Source: Heliomarina baculiformis
Lineage (GTDB): Bacteria; Pseudomonadota; Alphaproteobacteria; Rhodobacterales; Rhodobacteraceae
Assembly: GCF_019966545.1 (NCBI RefSeq)
Contig: NZ_JAIMIC010000004.1
Coordinates: 1-64,000, forward strand
Direction: 5' to 3'
Length of the DNA: 64,000 nt
Shown: in pieces, positions 36,304 to 44,880 of the stretch
How the letters are laid out: every line of letters starts with the position of its first letter
Numbering within the stretch: position 1 is the first letter of the stretch
Made by a program: the position numbers and the translations under genes
Notes under the pieces: generated by a model
Told to the model about the DNA's origin: nothing
The model's input: the letters and a program-made list of their open reading frames with translations, nothing else
Database searches by the model: none

Positions 36304-37752
36304 ATGAACCTCGCCGAGTCGCTGGAAATCCATGCCGTCGCACGGCCCGACCACCCGGCTGTCATTTCCGGCGACACGGTGCTGACCCACGCCGAATTCG
36401 CCGCCCATGTCCGCGCCCTCGCGGCAGGGCTGGCCGCTCAGGGCATTGTGACGGGTGATCTCGTCGGTGTCTGTCTCAAGGATACGATCGACCATCTCGC
36501 TGCGAATTACGCCGTGGTCCGGCTGGGCGCGATTCTGCTGCCGATGGATTGCCGTTGGACGCAGGAAGAAAAGGAACGGCTCGCCGAACATTTCGGCACC
36601 CGGCTCGTCCTGATCGAGCATGACGCCGCCACGCTGTCGTCGGGTATCACGGCCACGGTTGCCGAAACCCTCTCGACAGACGATGCACCGGCCATCGCGC
36701 CGGGTGGCGCGGCCGGGCTTTTGTTGTCGCTGTCCTCAGGCACCACCGGGCGGCCCAAAGGCCCCTGTATCACGCACGATCACATGCTGCGCCGGTTCTG
36801 GACGCATTGGATCAATCTCGGCCTGAACGCCTCGGATCGCTATGTTTCGGCCACGCCGCTCTATTTCGGCGGCGGTCGGACTTTTGCGATGTCCGTCCTC
36901 TTTGCGGGCGGCACGGTTATCCTCTTTCCGCCGCCGTTCAAGCCAGACCAGTTGGTCGATGAAATCGCGCGGGTGGATGCAACCAGCACCTTCCTTGTCC
37001 CGACCCAACTGCGCAAGCTGATGGAGATGGACGACGCCGCGCTCGCGCCGGCCCGCAACTTGCGCACGCTGATTTCCAGCGGCGCCCCACTTGACCCGGA
37101 TGAGCGCATCAGTCTCTGCAGCCGCGTCTGCGCGAATTTCATCGAATATTACGCCTCGACCGAAGGCGGCGGCGTATCCATTTCCACACCCGAAACCCGC
37201 CTGCGCGCGCCTGATTCCGTGGGCCGTCCGGTATTCGCGGTCGAAGTGCAGGTCGTTGATGAAGATCACACTCCTTTGCCTGCCGGTTCTGTCGGACGGT
37301 TCCGCTATCGCGGGCCCGGTGTCGCAGACAGCTATTACAAGGATGACGCCGCCAGCGCGGACGCCTTCCGCGACGGCTGGTTCTATCCCGGCGATTTGGC
37401 CGAGATCGACGAAGGCGGTCATATCCACCTGCGTGGCCGCACCAAGGATCTGATCATCCGAGGCGGTGTAAACATACACCCCGGCGAGATCGAAACGATC
37501 CTGCGCGAACACCCTTCGGTTTCCGAAGCCGCCGTGCTCGGTCGTCCCTCCAAACGCCTCGGCGAAGAAGTCGTGGCCTTCGTCACGGCAAACCCGCTGG
37601 ACGAGGACGCGCTGACCGCATGGTGCAAAGAAAAACTCGCGCCCTATAAGTGTCCGGTCGCCTTTATCGGTATCGACGACATGCCCCGCAACAGCGCCGG
37701 CAAGATACTCAAGACCGAACTCGCCGCGCAATTGCCTCAGGATGCGGCCTGA
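36304..37752 (+). CDS. AMP-dependent acyl-CoA synthetase/ligase
   Basis: ANL-superfamily enzyme of 482 residues that would activate a carboxylic acid through an acyl-adenylate. The P-loop is LLSLSSGTTGRPKGP and the A5 motif region is EYYASTEGGG. The hinge is GWFYPGDLAEIDEGGHIHLRGRTKDLII. The catalytic Lys is in PRNSAGKILKTEL near the C-terminus. It is somewhat short for the family (about 500-550). The position suggests it acts on the acid product of a neighbouring hydrolase. Confidence 0.9.
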   Translation: MNLAESLEIHAVARPDHPAVISGDTVLTHAEFAAHVRALAAGLAAQGIVTGDLVGVCLKDTIDHLAANYAVVRLGAILLPMDCRWTQEEKERLAEHFGTRLVLIEHDAATLSSGITATVAETLSTDDAPAIAPGGAAGLLLSLSSGTTGRPKGPCITHDHMLRRFWTHWINLGLNASDRYVSATPLYFGGGRTFAMSVLFAGGTVILFPPPFKPDQLVDEIARVDATSTFLVPTQLRKLMEMDDAALAPARNLRTLISSGAPLDPDERISLCSRVCANFIEYYASTEGGGVSISTPETRLRAPDSVGRPVFAVEVQVVDEDHTPLPAGSVGRFRYRGPGVADSYYKDDAASADAFRDGWFYPGDLAEIDEGGHIHLRGRTKDLIIRGGVNIHPGEIETILREHPSVSEAAVLGRPSKRLGEEVVAFVTANPLDEDALTAWCKEKLAPYKCPVAFIGIDDMPRNSAGKILKTELAAQLPQDAA

Positions 37753-38929
37753 CCTGATGACCCGTTTCGCCCCTGTCTTCAGCGCCCTGAGCGCAGCAGT
37801 CGAGAGGGGCGAAATACCTGGCGCGCATCTTCTTATCTCGCACCGGGGCGAAAACTTTGACTGGATGGGCGGTTTTCGCGACCGTCAGTCAGGCGATCCG
37901 CTGACCGCCGACACGATTTACCGGCTCGCCTCGCTGTCCAAGATCATGACTTCGGTTGTCGCGCTGACCTATGTGCAGGAGGGGCGTCTGGACCTCTCCG
38001 ATGAAGTCTCACACTATTTTCCCGCGCTTGCCGATATGAAGGTGGCCATCGAACGCGAAACCATCAGCGGCGAGCGGGCGATCAACCTTGTCGACCCCGA
38101 ACGCCCGATGCTGGTGCATGACCTGTTCCGCCATACCTCGGGTCTCACCTACGGCCAGTTTTCCGATTCGCCGGTGCAGGCCGCTTACCGCGCGGCGGGC
38201 ATGTCAGATCACGACCAGAGCCGCGACGACATCATTGCCAAACTGGCGACGCTGCCGCTCGCCCATCACCCCGGCACGACATTTGCCTATGGCATGTCGA
38301 CGGATGTGCTCGGCTGGATACTCGAGGAAATCGAAGACAAATCGCTCGAGGACATCTTTCGCGCCCGCCTCTTCGCGCCGCTGGGCATGGAGGAGGCCGC
38401 CTTTCGCCCCGCGCCCGACCGGATCGGTCATATCGCCCAGCCTCAACCCGACCCCGAAACCGGTGAGATCCCGGTGCTGGGGTCGCGCAATTTTTACGAG
38501 GCCGGGTGGCTCTCCGGCGGCCACGGCCTCTTTGTCACTGCCGGGGATATGAAACGCTTCATGGCGATTCTCGCCGGGCGGGGCAGTCATGGTCAGGCGC
38601 GCATCCTCTCCCCGGCGATCTTTGACTGGATGACCTCGAACCATCTGCCCCCGGGTGTGCATTTCGATCCCGATTGCGACCTGCTCGGTCCGATGGCCCC
38701 TTATCCGTATCAGGGTAACGGCTTCGGTCTTGGTGTGCTCGTGCGCACCGCGCCGGGACTGGCATGCCTGCCGGGAACGCCCGGCGATTTTTCATGGTCT
38801 GGCCTCTCGGGGACCTATGCCTGGGTCGATCCCGAACGGGACCTCTCCTGCGCGTTTCTCATGCAGTCCCCGACCAACCGGCGCGAATTCATCAGCCTGC
38901 TGCGGCGCCTCGTCTATGGCTGCCTGTAA
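37742..38929 (+). CDS. Beta-lactamase class C-like serine hydrolase
   Basis: Protein of 395 residues with the serine-hydrolase motif SLSK (Ser-x-x-Lys) in RLASLSKIMTS and a Tyr in FAYGMSTD. HTSGLTYG is the usual class C/esterase loop. There is no signal peptide, so it is cytoplasmic and more likely an esterase or amidase than an antibiotic-resistance enzyme. The ATG at 37742 overlaps the ligase gene by 11 bp; an ATG at 37757 just past its stop is an equally good start. Confidence 0.82.
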   Translation: MRPDLMTRFAPVFSALSAAVERGEIPGAHLLISHRGENFDWMGGFRDRQSGDPLTADTIYRLASLSKIMTSVVALTYVQEGRLDLSDEVSHYFPALADMKVAIERETISGERAINLVDPERPMLVHDLFRHTSGLTYGQFSDSPVQAAYRAAGMSDHDQSRDDIIAKLATLPLAHHPGTTFAYGMSTDVLGWILEEIEDKSLEDIFRARLFAPLGMEEAAFRPAPDRIGHIAQPQPDPETGEIPVLGSRNFYEAGWLSGGHGLFVTAGDMKRFMAILAGRGSHGQARILSPAIFDWMTSNHLPPGVHFDPDCDLLGPMAPYPYQGNGFGLGVLVRTAPGLACLPGTPGDFSWSGLSGTYAWVDPERDLSCAFLMQSPTNRREFISLLRRLVYGCL

Positions 38930-39010
38930 AGCTCGCAAAATGATCAATCGGCAAGGGCATGAGAGGATTGTCGCAAGAATCTATTGATCGACAGGCAAAC
39001 TTAGATCTAA

Positions 39011-39028
39011 TGTTATATTGATATGACA
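39011..39028. promoter_or_regulatory. Operator-like dyad C upstream of the ABC importer genes
   Basis: TGTTATATTGATATGACA fits the 18-bp consensus. Its reverse complement differs from dyad D at one position over 18 bases (TGTCATATCAATATAACA against TGACATATCAATATAACA). It sits in the 212-bp gap before the substrate-binding protein, which otherwise holds no gene. Confidence 0.68.
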
Positions 39029-39141
39029 AATAGCCTAACCGACTCGGCGAGAATCCATAAGAGACACCGGGCACGGAAGATCACCCAGAACCTGCGACGG
39101 GAAACGCAGGCATCCAGCAAAACGCAAATAGGGAAGATACA

Positions 39142-40164
39142 ATGTCGAAACTAATCATGAACCGCCGGTCTTTCGTTGCCGGTATGCAGGGTCTCGCGCT
39201 CGGGACCGCGCTTACCGGTCTGCCGCGTCTCGGTAATGCACAGGACCTCAAGAATGTCACCTACCTGACGCCCTTCGGCTACCTGATCAACTTTGCCGCC
39301 GCTATGTACGGCGACACCAGCGGCATCTTTGAAAAGCACGGCCTCAACGTCACCGTCGAAGGCGGTCGCGGTTCCTCGATGGCGGTTCAGCAGGTGACCG
39401 CAGGCCGCGCACTGGTCTCGCGGACCGGCGGTACCGACCTGATCAAGGCCTATGCCAAGGATCCTTCGGTCGTTGCGATTGCCGAAATCTACGAACGCGA
39501 TCTTTTCTACGTCATCAGCGCCGAAGATGGCGCTATCAATTCGCCCGAAGACATGGAAGGCAAGACCATCGGCATCGTCTCTCCCTCGGGCGCGACGGAA
39601 AACATCCTCGACATGATGCTCGCCGCCAAGGATATCCCCGCCGACGCGGTCAGCCGTGAAGTCGTTGGTAACGCGCCTGCCGCCTTTGAGCTGGTGAAAC
39701 AAGGTCGGATCTCTGCCTTCATCGCCACTAGCGATACCGATTTCCAGCTCCGTCAGGCAGGTGAACCGATCGTTTCCTGGTCGACCGACGACGTCGCGCT
39801 TTGCCCGGGTCAGGTTTACATGACCTCCAAGGCACAGCTCGAGGAAAGCAAGGAAGAACTCGCAGCCTTCCTCTCGGGTATTCAGGAATGTCTCGGCGTC
39901 ATGCTCGAAACTCAGGACAAGATGGAAATCATCAATTCGATGGGTGCCAAGTACGACCTCGCCGAAAAAGGACGCCCCGATGGCGGTCTGGCCGTGCTTG
40001 AATTCGGTATGCCGAACTACCAGCGTGCCTATGACGAGAAAATGGCCTCGGAACAGGAAAGCTGGGACAGCGCCTATAAGCTGATGGTCAAGGCTGGTCT
40101 GATCGAGGAACTCGAAGACCGCGACTTCTTTGACGACTCCGTTCGTCAGCTTGCCTTCTCGTGA
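39142..40164 (+). CDS. ABC transporter substrate-binding protein (NMT1/SsuA-like), Tat signal
   Basis: Periplasmic protein of 340 residues. The N-terminus NRRSFVAGMQGLALGTALTG is a twin-arginine signal ending in GNAQ. The mature part begins VTYLTPFGYLINFAAAMYG and has the NMT1/THI5 layout (EKHGLNVTVEGGRG, GKTIGIVSPSGATENIL). Such proteins bind sulfonates, pyrimidines, nitriles or similar small molecules; the ligand is unknown. It is followed by a cysteine hydrolase (4-bp overlap), an ATPase and a permease. Tat export hints at folding before secretion. Confidence 0.86.
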   Translation: MSKLIMNRRSFVAGMQGLALGTALTGLPRLGNAQDLKNVTYLTPFGYLINFAAAMYGDTSGIFEKHGLNVTVEGGRGSSMAVQQVTAGRALVSRTGGTDLIKAYAKDPSVVAIAEIYERDLFYVISAEDGAINSPEDMEGKTIGIVSPSGATENILDMMLAAKDIPADAVSREVVGNAPAAFELVKQGRISAFIATSDTDFQLRQAGEPIVSWSTDDVALCPGQVYMTSKAQLEESKEELAAFLSGIQECLGVMLETQDKMEIINSMGAKYDLAEKGRPDGGLAVLEFGMPNYQRAYDEKMASEQESWDSAYKLMVKAGLIEELEDRDFFDDSVRQLAFS

Positions 40165-40766
40165 CAATCGACCCCCATAAGACCGCTCTGATCGTGATCG
40201 ACCCTCAGGTGTCGTTCTGCGATCCGGGCGGGTCCATGGACAGGCAGGGGCGCGATCTAGCGCCCCTGCAACTTGCCGTGACGCAATGTGTGCTGGTCGC
40301 CGACCGCGCCCGCGCCGCCGGAGCCACCATCATCTGGACCCGCATGGTTTTTGCCCCCGGCTACACCGATGGCGGAGAGCTGACCAACCGCATCCGTCCC
40401 AATCTCGTAAAGATCGGCGCGCTGGAACGCGGCAGCGGAGACGAGGAACTGTCGATGCTGGTCTCCCCGGCGCCAGAGGACGTAATCATAGACAAGCCCC
40501 GGTTCTCCGCGCTCATCAACACCGGATTGGAACAGGTTCTGAAAGACCGCGGCATCAATACGGTGATTGTCGGCGGAGTCACGACCTCGATGTGCGTCGA
40601 AAGCACCGTGCGCGATATCGGCCAGCGCGACTATCAGACCTTTGTGCTCACCGATGCCTGCGCCGATTTCGACACCAAGGTGCACGAGGCGTCCCTTGCC
40701 GCGATGCAGTTTGGTTTTGCCAAGGAACTCAGCGTGGATGACGCCCTGACGCTTCTGAAAGGATGA
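40161..40766 (+). CDS. Isochorismatase-family cysteine hydrolase 1
   Basis: Protein of 201 residues with the complete triad: Asp in ALIVIDPQVSF, Lys in VIIDKPRFSAL and Cys in VGGVTTSMCVESTVRDIG. Members hydrolyse N-carbamoylsarcosine, maleamate, ureidoacrylate, nicotinamide or biuret. It starts at GTG 40161, overlapping the binding-protein stop by four bases, so it is part of the transporter operon; placement inside the importer set suggests early processing of the imported compound. Confidence 0.88.
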   Translation: MTIDPHKTALIVIDPQVSFCDPGGSMDRQGRDLAPLQLAVTQCVLVADRARAAGATIIWTRMVFAPGYTDGGELTNRIRPNLVKIGALERGSGDEELSMLVSPAPEDVIIDKPRFSALINTGLEQVLKDRGINTVIVGGVTTSMCVESTVRDIGQRDYQTFVLTDACADFDTKVHEASLAAMQFGFAKELSVDDALTLLKG

Positions 40767-40771
40767 ATGTA

Positions 40772-41626
40772 ATGACCCCAGCCAAGGCCGAAATGAACCC
40801 GGCGCCAGAGCATCAACCGGCCGACCTGTCGGTGTCGGCCGCAAAAGACGCGATGATCCGCCTTACCGGCGTCGAGCAGCGTTACAAGACGAAAGACCAC
40901 GATGTTCTAGCCCTGACGGACGTGAACCTGAACATCGGCAAGGGTGAGTTTCTCGTGCTGCTGGGGCCATCGGGCTGCGGCAAGACAACCCTGCTCCGCA
41001 TCATCGCCGGGCTGCTGCAATCCACCTCCGGCACGGTCGAGATCGACAACAAGCCGCTCTGGAACAAGAAGGCCCGCAACGATGACGCGATGGACGAACT
41101 CGGTGTCGTCTTTCAGGAAGCGAACATGTTCCCGTGGATGACCATCGAGGACAATATCGCGCTGCCGCTGAAACTGCGCGGCGTGCCCAAGGCAGAACGC
41201 CGCGCCCGTGCGGCTGAGCTCTGCAAGATGGTCGGCATTGAAGGTTTTGAGAAACGCTGGCCGCGTCAGCTTTCGGGCGGTATGCGCCAGCGCGCCGCCA
41301 TCGCCCGTGCGCTTTCAACCAAACCGCAGATCCTTTTGATGGACGAACCCTTTGGTGCGCTCGACGCGATGACCCGCGACGCGATGAACCTCGAGCTTCA
41401 GCGCATCTGGATGGAAAGCGGCTGCACCATCGTGCTGGTCACCCACTCGATCCGCGAAGCGGTCTTCCTCGCCGACCGCATCCTCCTTTTGTCGCCGCGA
41501 CCGGGCCGCATGGACACGATCACCGATATCGAGATCGAACGCCCCCGCGACACCTATGTTCAATCCACCCAAGGCTTCCAGGACTACGAGCTCAGCCTCC
41601 GTCAGCGCCTGGATTCCTTCGCCTGA
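40772..41626 (+). CDS. ABC transporter ATP-binding protein (SsuB/TauB type)
   Basis: ATPase of about 284 residues with Walker A LLGPSGCGKTTLL, signature LSGGMRQRAAIARAL and Walker B ILLMDEPFGALDAMT. A roughly 30-residue N-terminal extension precedes the core. The ATG at 40772 is chosen because AAAGGA is eight bases upstream; an ATG at 40763 overlapping the hydrolase stop has no room for a ribosome site. It pairs with the permease 20 bp downstream. Confidence 0.92.
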   Translation: MTPAKAEMNPAPEHQPADLSVSAAKDAMIRLTGVEQRYKTKDHDVLALTDVNLNIGKGEFLVLLGPSGCGKTTLLRIIAGLLQSTSGTVEIDNKPLWNKKARNDDAMDELGVVFQEANMFPWMTIEDNIALPLKLRGVPKAERRARAAELCKMVGIEGFEKRWPRQLSGGMRQRAAIARALSTKPQILLMDEPFGALDAMTRDAMNLELQRIWMESGCTIVLVTHSIREAVFLADRILLLSPRPGRMDTITDIEIERPRDTYVQSTQGFQDYELSLRQRLDSFA

Positions 41627-41646
41627 TCCCGCAAGGAGCCGATAAG

Positions 41647-42420
41647 ATGGGAAAATACGCCGCCTGGGTCGCCACCCCTCTGGTTCTCGCCCTGCTGGTC
41701 CTGATCTGGCAGTTCTACGTTGTCGTTTTCGAGGTCTCGCCTTTCATCCTGCCGCCCCCGCTCGCCGTCTGGCACGCGACGGTGGAACTGCTCTCGGAAC
41801 CCAAGACCTATTCACATATCGCGATCACCGTTTATGAAACCGTCGCCGGTTTCCTCATAGCGGTTATCATCGGCATCGTCTTTGGCGGGCTGCTCGGCAA
41901 GATCCGCTGGCTCGAGCGTACCCTCAACCCGCTGATCGTCGGGCTTCAGGTCATGCCCAAAGTGGCGCTGATCCCGCTGTTTATCGTCTGGTTCGGTTTT
42001 GGCCCCACCTCCAAGGTCGTCCTTGCGGCGGTGATCTCCTTCTTCCCGATCATGACCAATACGATCCTTGGCATGAAATCCGTTGAAACCGGCCATCGCG
42101 ACGTGATGCTCGCCCTGAACGCCTCGCGCTGGCAGACCTTCAAAGAGGTCGAGCTACAGAACGCGCTGCCCTTCATCCTTACCGGCATGGAAGTTGGCAT
42201 CGTGCTTGCCACCATCGGCGCGATCGTCGGCGAATATCTCGGCGGCAGTCAGGGGCTTGGTTACATGGCCGTTGCCACGCTCAACGCCTTTGACGTGACC
42301 TCGATGTTCGGCGTGATCTTCCTGCTGACCATCCTCGGTCTTGTTCTCTACTTCTTCGTCGTCATGCTGCGCCGCTTCGTCACCCCGTGGCACGAAGCCG
42401 TCACCTCGACCCGCGACTGA
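41647..42420 (+). CDS. ABC transporter permease (SsuC/TauC type)
   Basis: Inner-membrane protein of 257 residues with about six hydrophobic segments. The EAA loop is LNASRWQTFKEVELQNALPF, the contact site for the ATPase. It is followed by GAIVGEYLGGSQGLGYMAV, typical of SsuC/TauC-like permeases. It completes the importer with the binding protein and ATPase. Confidence 0.92.
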   Translation: MGKYAAWVATPLVLALLVLIWQFYVVVFEVSPFILPPPLAVWHATVELLSEPKTYSHIAITVYETVAGFLIAVIIGIVFGGLLGKIRWLERTLNPLIVGLQVMPKVALIPLFIVWFGFGPTSKVVLAAVISFFPIMTNTILGMKSVETGHRDVMLALNASRWQTFKEVELQNALPFILTGMEVGIVLATIGAIVGEYLGGSQGLGYMAVATLNAFDVTSMFGVIFLLTILGLVLYFFVVMLRRFVTPWHEAVTSTRD

Positions 42421-42470
42421 TCCACCCAGACTGCCGATCAAGGAAATACACTCAGGAAAGGACCACATTC

Positions 42471-43319
42471 ATGGGCCGCATCATCGACATCAGCACCAAT
42501 TTCAAACCGCATACCGAGCTGAAACTTTATGACGTGCTAGGCATCGACAAGGAAAACGCCAAGGCCATCGACCCCGAGGCCTACATCGCCGAGATGGACC
42601 AAAACGGCGTTTCGATGACGGGTATCATCTCGAACACGGTGCAGAACGGCGTCAAGGGCGAGCTGCTGATGACCCACGCGGATGAGGTCTATCCGGTGCT
42701 GCAGAAATACCCCGACCGGTTCTTCGGCTGGGTCGGGATCAACCCGCTCGGCGGGATGGAGACGCTGCGCTACATCGAATACGCGGTCAAGGAGCTTGGC
42801 TTCAAAGGCGTCCACGTCTACCCGCACTGGTTCGGCGTACCGATCAATGACCGCACCTACTGGCCGATCTATGCGAAATGCTGCGAGCTCGACGTGCCGA
42901 TCACACTTCAGGTGGGCCGCCAGTCGCCCCGCTCCGGCGGTAAACTCTGCGCGCGGCCCGAATGGATCGAGGATGCGGCTTTCGATTTCCCGGAACTGAC
43001 CCTGATCGGTCTCCACATCGGCGTGCCTTACGACTTTGAAATGACAAGCGCCGCCATGTGTCACGAAAACGTCTACATCATCGCTGACGCTCATCCGCCC
43101 AGCACATGGACCCAGCACTTCATCGACTACTGCGCCGGTCGCGGCTTTGCCACGATGGATGGCGACAAAAAGGTGATGTGGGGCACGGACTGGCCGGTGC
43201 AGACCATCACCCAGTCGCTCAAAGAGTTGCGCAAGCTGGATATTCCGCCTGCCGCAATGGAAAACCTGATGGGCGAAACCGCCATCAAGGTTCTCAAGCT
43301 CGACGTACCGGCAGCCTGA
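42471..43319 (+). CDS. Amidohydrolase-related (COG2159) TIM-barrel protein 2
   Basis: Protein of 282 residues, paralogous to 35436-36302. Shared blocks are GVHVYPHWF, ITLQVGRQSP, LIGLHIGVPY and VMWGTDWPVQT. As in the first copy, the N-terminal HxH is absent (RIIDISTNFKPH). The ATG at 42471 follows AGGAAAGGACC; a 28-codon upstream extension is rejected. Two such proteins in one operon suggest two successive steps on similar substrates. Confidence 0.82.
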   Translation: MGRIIDISTNFKPHTELKLYDVLGIDKENAKAIDPEAYIAEMDQNGVSMTGIISNTVQNGVKGELLMTHADEVYPVLQKYPDRFFGWVGINPLGGMETLRYIEYAVKELGFKGVHVYPHWFGVPINDRTYWPIYAKCCELDVPITLQVGRQSPRSGGKLCARPEWIEDAAFDFPELTLIGLHIGVPYDFEMTSAAMCHENVYIIADAHPPSTWTQHFIDYCAGRGFATMDGDKKVMWGTDWPVQTITQSLKELRKLDIPPAAMENLMGETAIKVLKLDVPAA

Positions 43320-43333
43320 ACAGGCACGCGCTT

Positions 43334-43353
43334 CCGGCCCCCACGGGGGCCGG
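43334..43353 (+). terminator. GC-rich hairpin after amidohydrolase 2
   Basis: CCGGCCCCC (43334-43342) and GGGGGCCGG (43345-43353) form a near-perfect hairpin 15 bp after the stop. No T run follows (ATCAAG), so it may slow or stabilise the transcript rather than terminate it. Confidence 0.45.
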
Positions 43354-43382
43354 ATCAAGACTAGGATCTGGGAGACATATTA

Positions 43383-44147
43383 ATGGTAAACGATGTCGTC
43401 ACGCCGCTCTATCACCAGATCACCCTGATCCTGCGCCAGCGGATCGAGGCGGGCTTTTACGGGGCAGGGGGCCGCATCCCGTCCGAGCTTGAACTTGCCG
43501 GGGAATTCAACGTCTCGCGCATCACCGTTTCCCGCGCGATCAACGATCTGGCGCAAGCCGGACTGGTCGAACGGCGCCGCGGTGCCGGCACGCGGGTCAT
43601 CGGCAGCGCCCTGAACCGCCCTGTCGTGGCCGGGATCGGCGACCTGCTGCAAAGCCTCAACGACATGGGCAGCCGTACCCAGGTCAAGGTGCTCGAATAC
43701 GGCTTTGTCTCCCCCGCGCCCGATGTGCAGGCCGCGCTCGACATTGCCGCCGACACAAAGGTGCAGCGCGCCGTCCGGGTGCGGAGCTTCAAGGACGAAC
43801 CCTTTTCCTATCTCACCTCTTTCCTGCCCGAAGAGATCGGCGCGCAATTCGACGAAAAGGCGATGGGCCGTCATTCCATGATGGAGCTTTTGCGCATGGC
43901 CGGTGTCCGCGTCGGGAGTGCCGAGCAAAGCTTTTCCGCCGCGCTCGCCGATCCCCAGACCAGCGCCGCGCTGGATGTCGTCGTCGGCACGCCGCTTCTC
44001 GCGATCAACCGCGTCGTGCGTGACGACGCCGACCGCCCGGTCGAATACCTGCGCATCCTCTATCGCACCGACCGCTACCAGTACCGCATGACAATGGATG
44101 GCGAGGCCGAAGGTGCCGCGCAATCCTGGTCCACGACCGAAAATTGA
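43383..44147 (+). CDS. GntR-family (HutC/UTRA) transcriptional regulator 2
   Basis: Protein of 254 residues with the same layout as 33499-34269: winged helix at about 5-72, UTRA at about 87-243. The recognition-helix region SRITVSRAINDLAQAGL differs by one residue from its paralogue (SRITVARAIND), so both likely bind the same operator. GACATATTAAT just before its start resembles half of the 18-bp dyad, consistent with autoregulation. The UTRA domains differ more, so they may sense different metabolites. Confidence 0.9.
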   Translation: MVNDVVTPLYHQITLILRQRIEAGFYGAGGRIPSELELAGEFNVSRITVSRAINDLAQAGLVERRRGAGTRVIGSALNRPVVAGIGDLLQSLNDMGSRTQVKVLEYGFVSPAPDVQAALDIAADTKVQRAVRVRSFKDEPFSYLTSFLPEEIGAQFDEKAMGRHSMMELLRMAGVRVGSAEQSFSAALADPQTSAALDVVVGTPLLAINRVVRDDADRPVEYLRILYRTDRYQYRMTMDGEAEGAAQSWSTTEN

Positions 44148-44213
44148 CCCGGGCCGCGCCCCGGAACAGCACGACCGGGCCAACCCGCGCCCGCCAAGAC
44201 AAAGGAACCTCAC

Positions 44214-44828
44214 ATGTCGGCTTCCCTCGCTGAAACCGCCCTGCTGATCGTCGATCTGCAAAACGACTTCATCCACCCCGATGGTGCCTATGGCCGCGCC
44301 GGTCAGTCGAGCGCAGACATCGCCGCGCTCCCCGAGCGTATCGCGCCGCTTGCCAAGGCGCTGCGCGCCGCCGGTGGCTCGGTCGTTTCAACCCAATTCA
44401 CCCTTGTTCCCGGCCGCCATGGCGAGCCGCTCATCGCGCCGCATCTCAAGAAATTGCGCCCCTTCCTCGGCGCGGGCGATTTTGAACCGGGCAGCTGGGG
44501 CAACGCCCTTGTCGACACCCTGCAACCGGCGGATTTCGCGGTGGAAAAGGTCGCCTATTCGGCCTTTTACATGTCGCGGCTCGAACTGGTGCTGAACCGC
44601 GCCGGTCTCAAACGGCTGATCGTCTGCGGCATCGTCACCAATGGCGGAGTAGCGGCCACGCTTCGCGACGCCCATGTGCGCGATTTCGAAACGATTCTGC
44701 TCAGCGATGGCTGCGGCGCGTTCAAGCGCGAAACCCATGACGTAACCATTGCCTCCCTTTCCACCGTCAGCCCCGTGAAGACCTGCGCCGAAGCGCTCGA
44801 CATGGTGGAAAGCGAGGCCGGTGCTTGA
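44214..44828 (+). CDS. Isochorismatase-fold protein 2, catalytic Cys replaced by Gly
   Basis: Protein of 204 residues with the isochorismatase fold. Asp14 (VDLQNDF) and Lys112 (VEKVAYSAF) are present, but the nucleophile position in the VTN-x-x-VAATLRD loop is Gly145 (codon GGA at 44646-44648) where active members have Cys. Cys138 lies nearby. Some isochorismatase-type enzymes of EntB/PhzD type work without Cys, so it could be a hydrolase of another kind, or a binding protein. It is in the same orientation, 66 bp after the GntR gene. Confidence 0.82.
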   Translation: MSASLAETALLIVDLQNDFIHPDGAYGRAGQSSADIAALPERIAPLAKALRAAGGSVVSTQFTLVPGRHGEPLIAPHLKKLRPFLGAGDFEPGSWGNALVDTLQPADFAVEKVAYSAFYMSRLELVLNRAGLKRLIVCGIVTNGGVAATLRDAHVRDFETILLSDGCGAFKRETHDVTIASLSTVSPVKTCAEALDMVESEAGA

Positions 44829-44840
44829 CAATTGTATGAA

Positions 44841-44858
44841 TGACATATCAATATAACA
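44841..44858. promoter_or_regulatory. Operator-like dyad D upstream of the LeuC-like gene
   Basis: TGACATATCAATATAACA fits the 18-bp consensus and lies 22 bp before the next ATG. A TTGACA (44825-44830) just upstream is a good -35 box, so the dyad would cover the promoter's spacer and -10 region, as expected for a repressor site. A clear -10 at the right spacing is not resolved. Confidence 0.68.
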
Positions 44859-44880
44859 TTTAAGACAAGCAAGGTACCAA

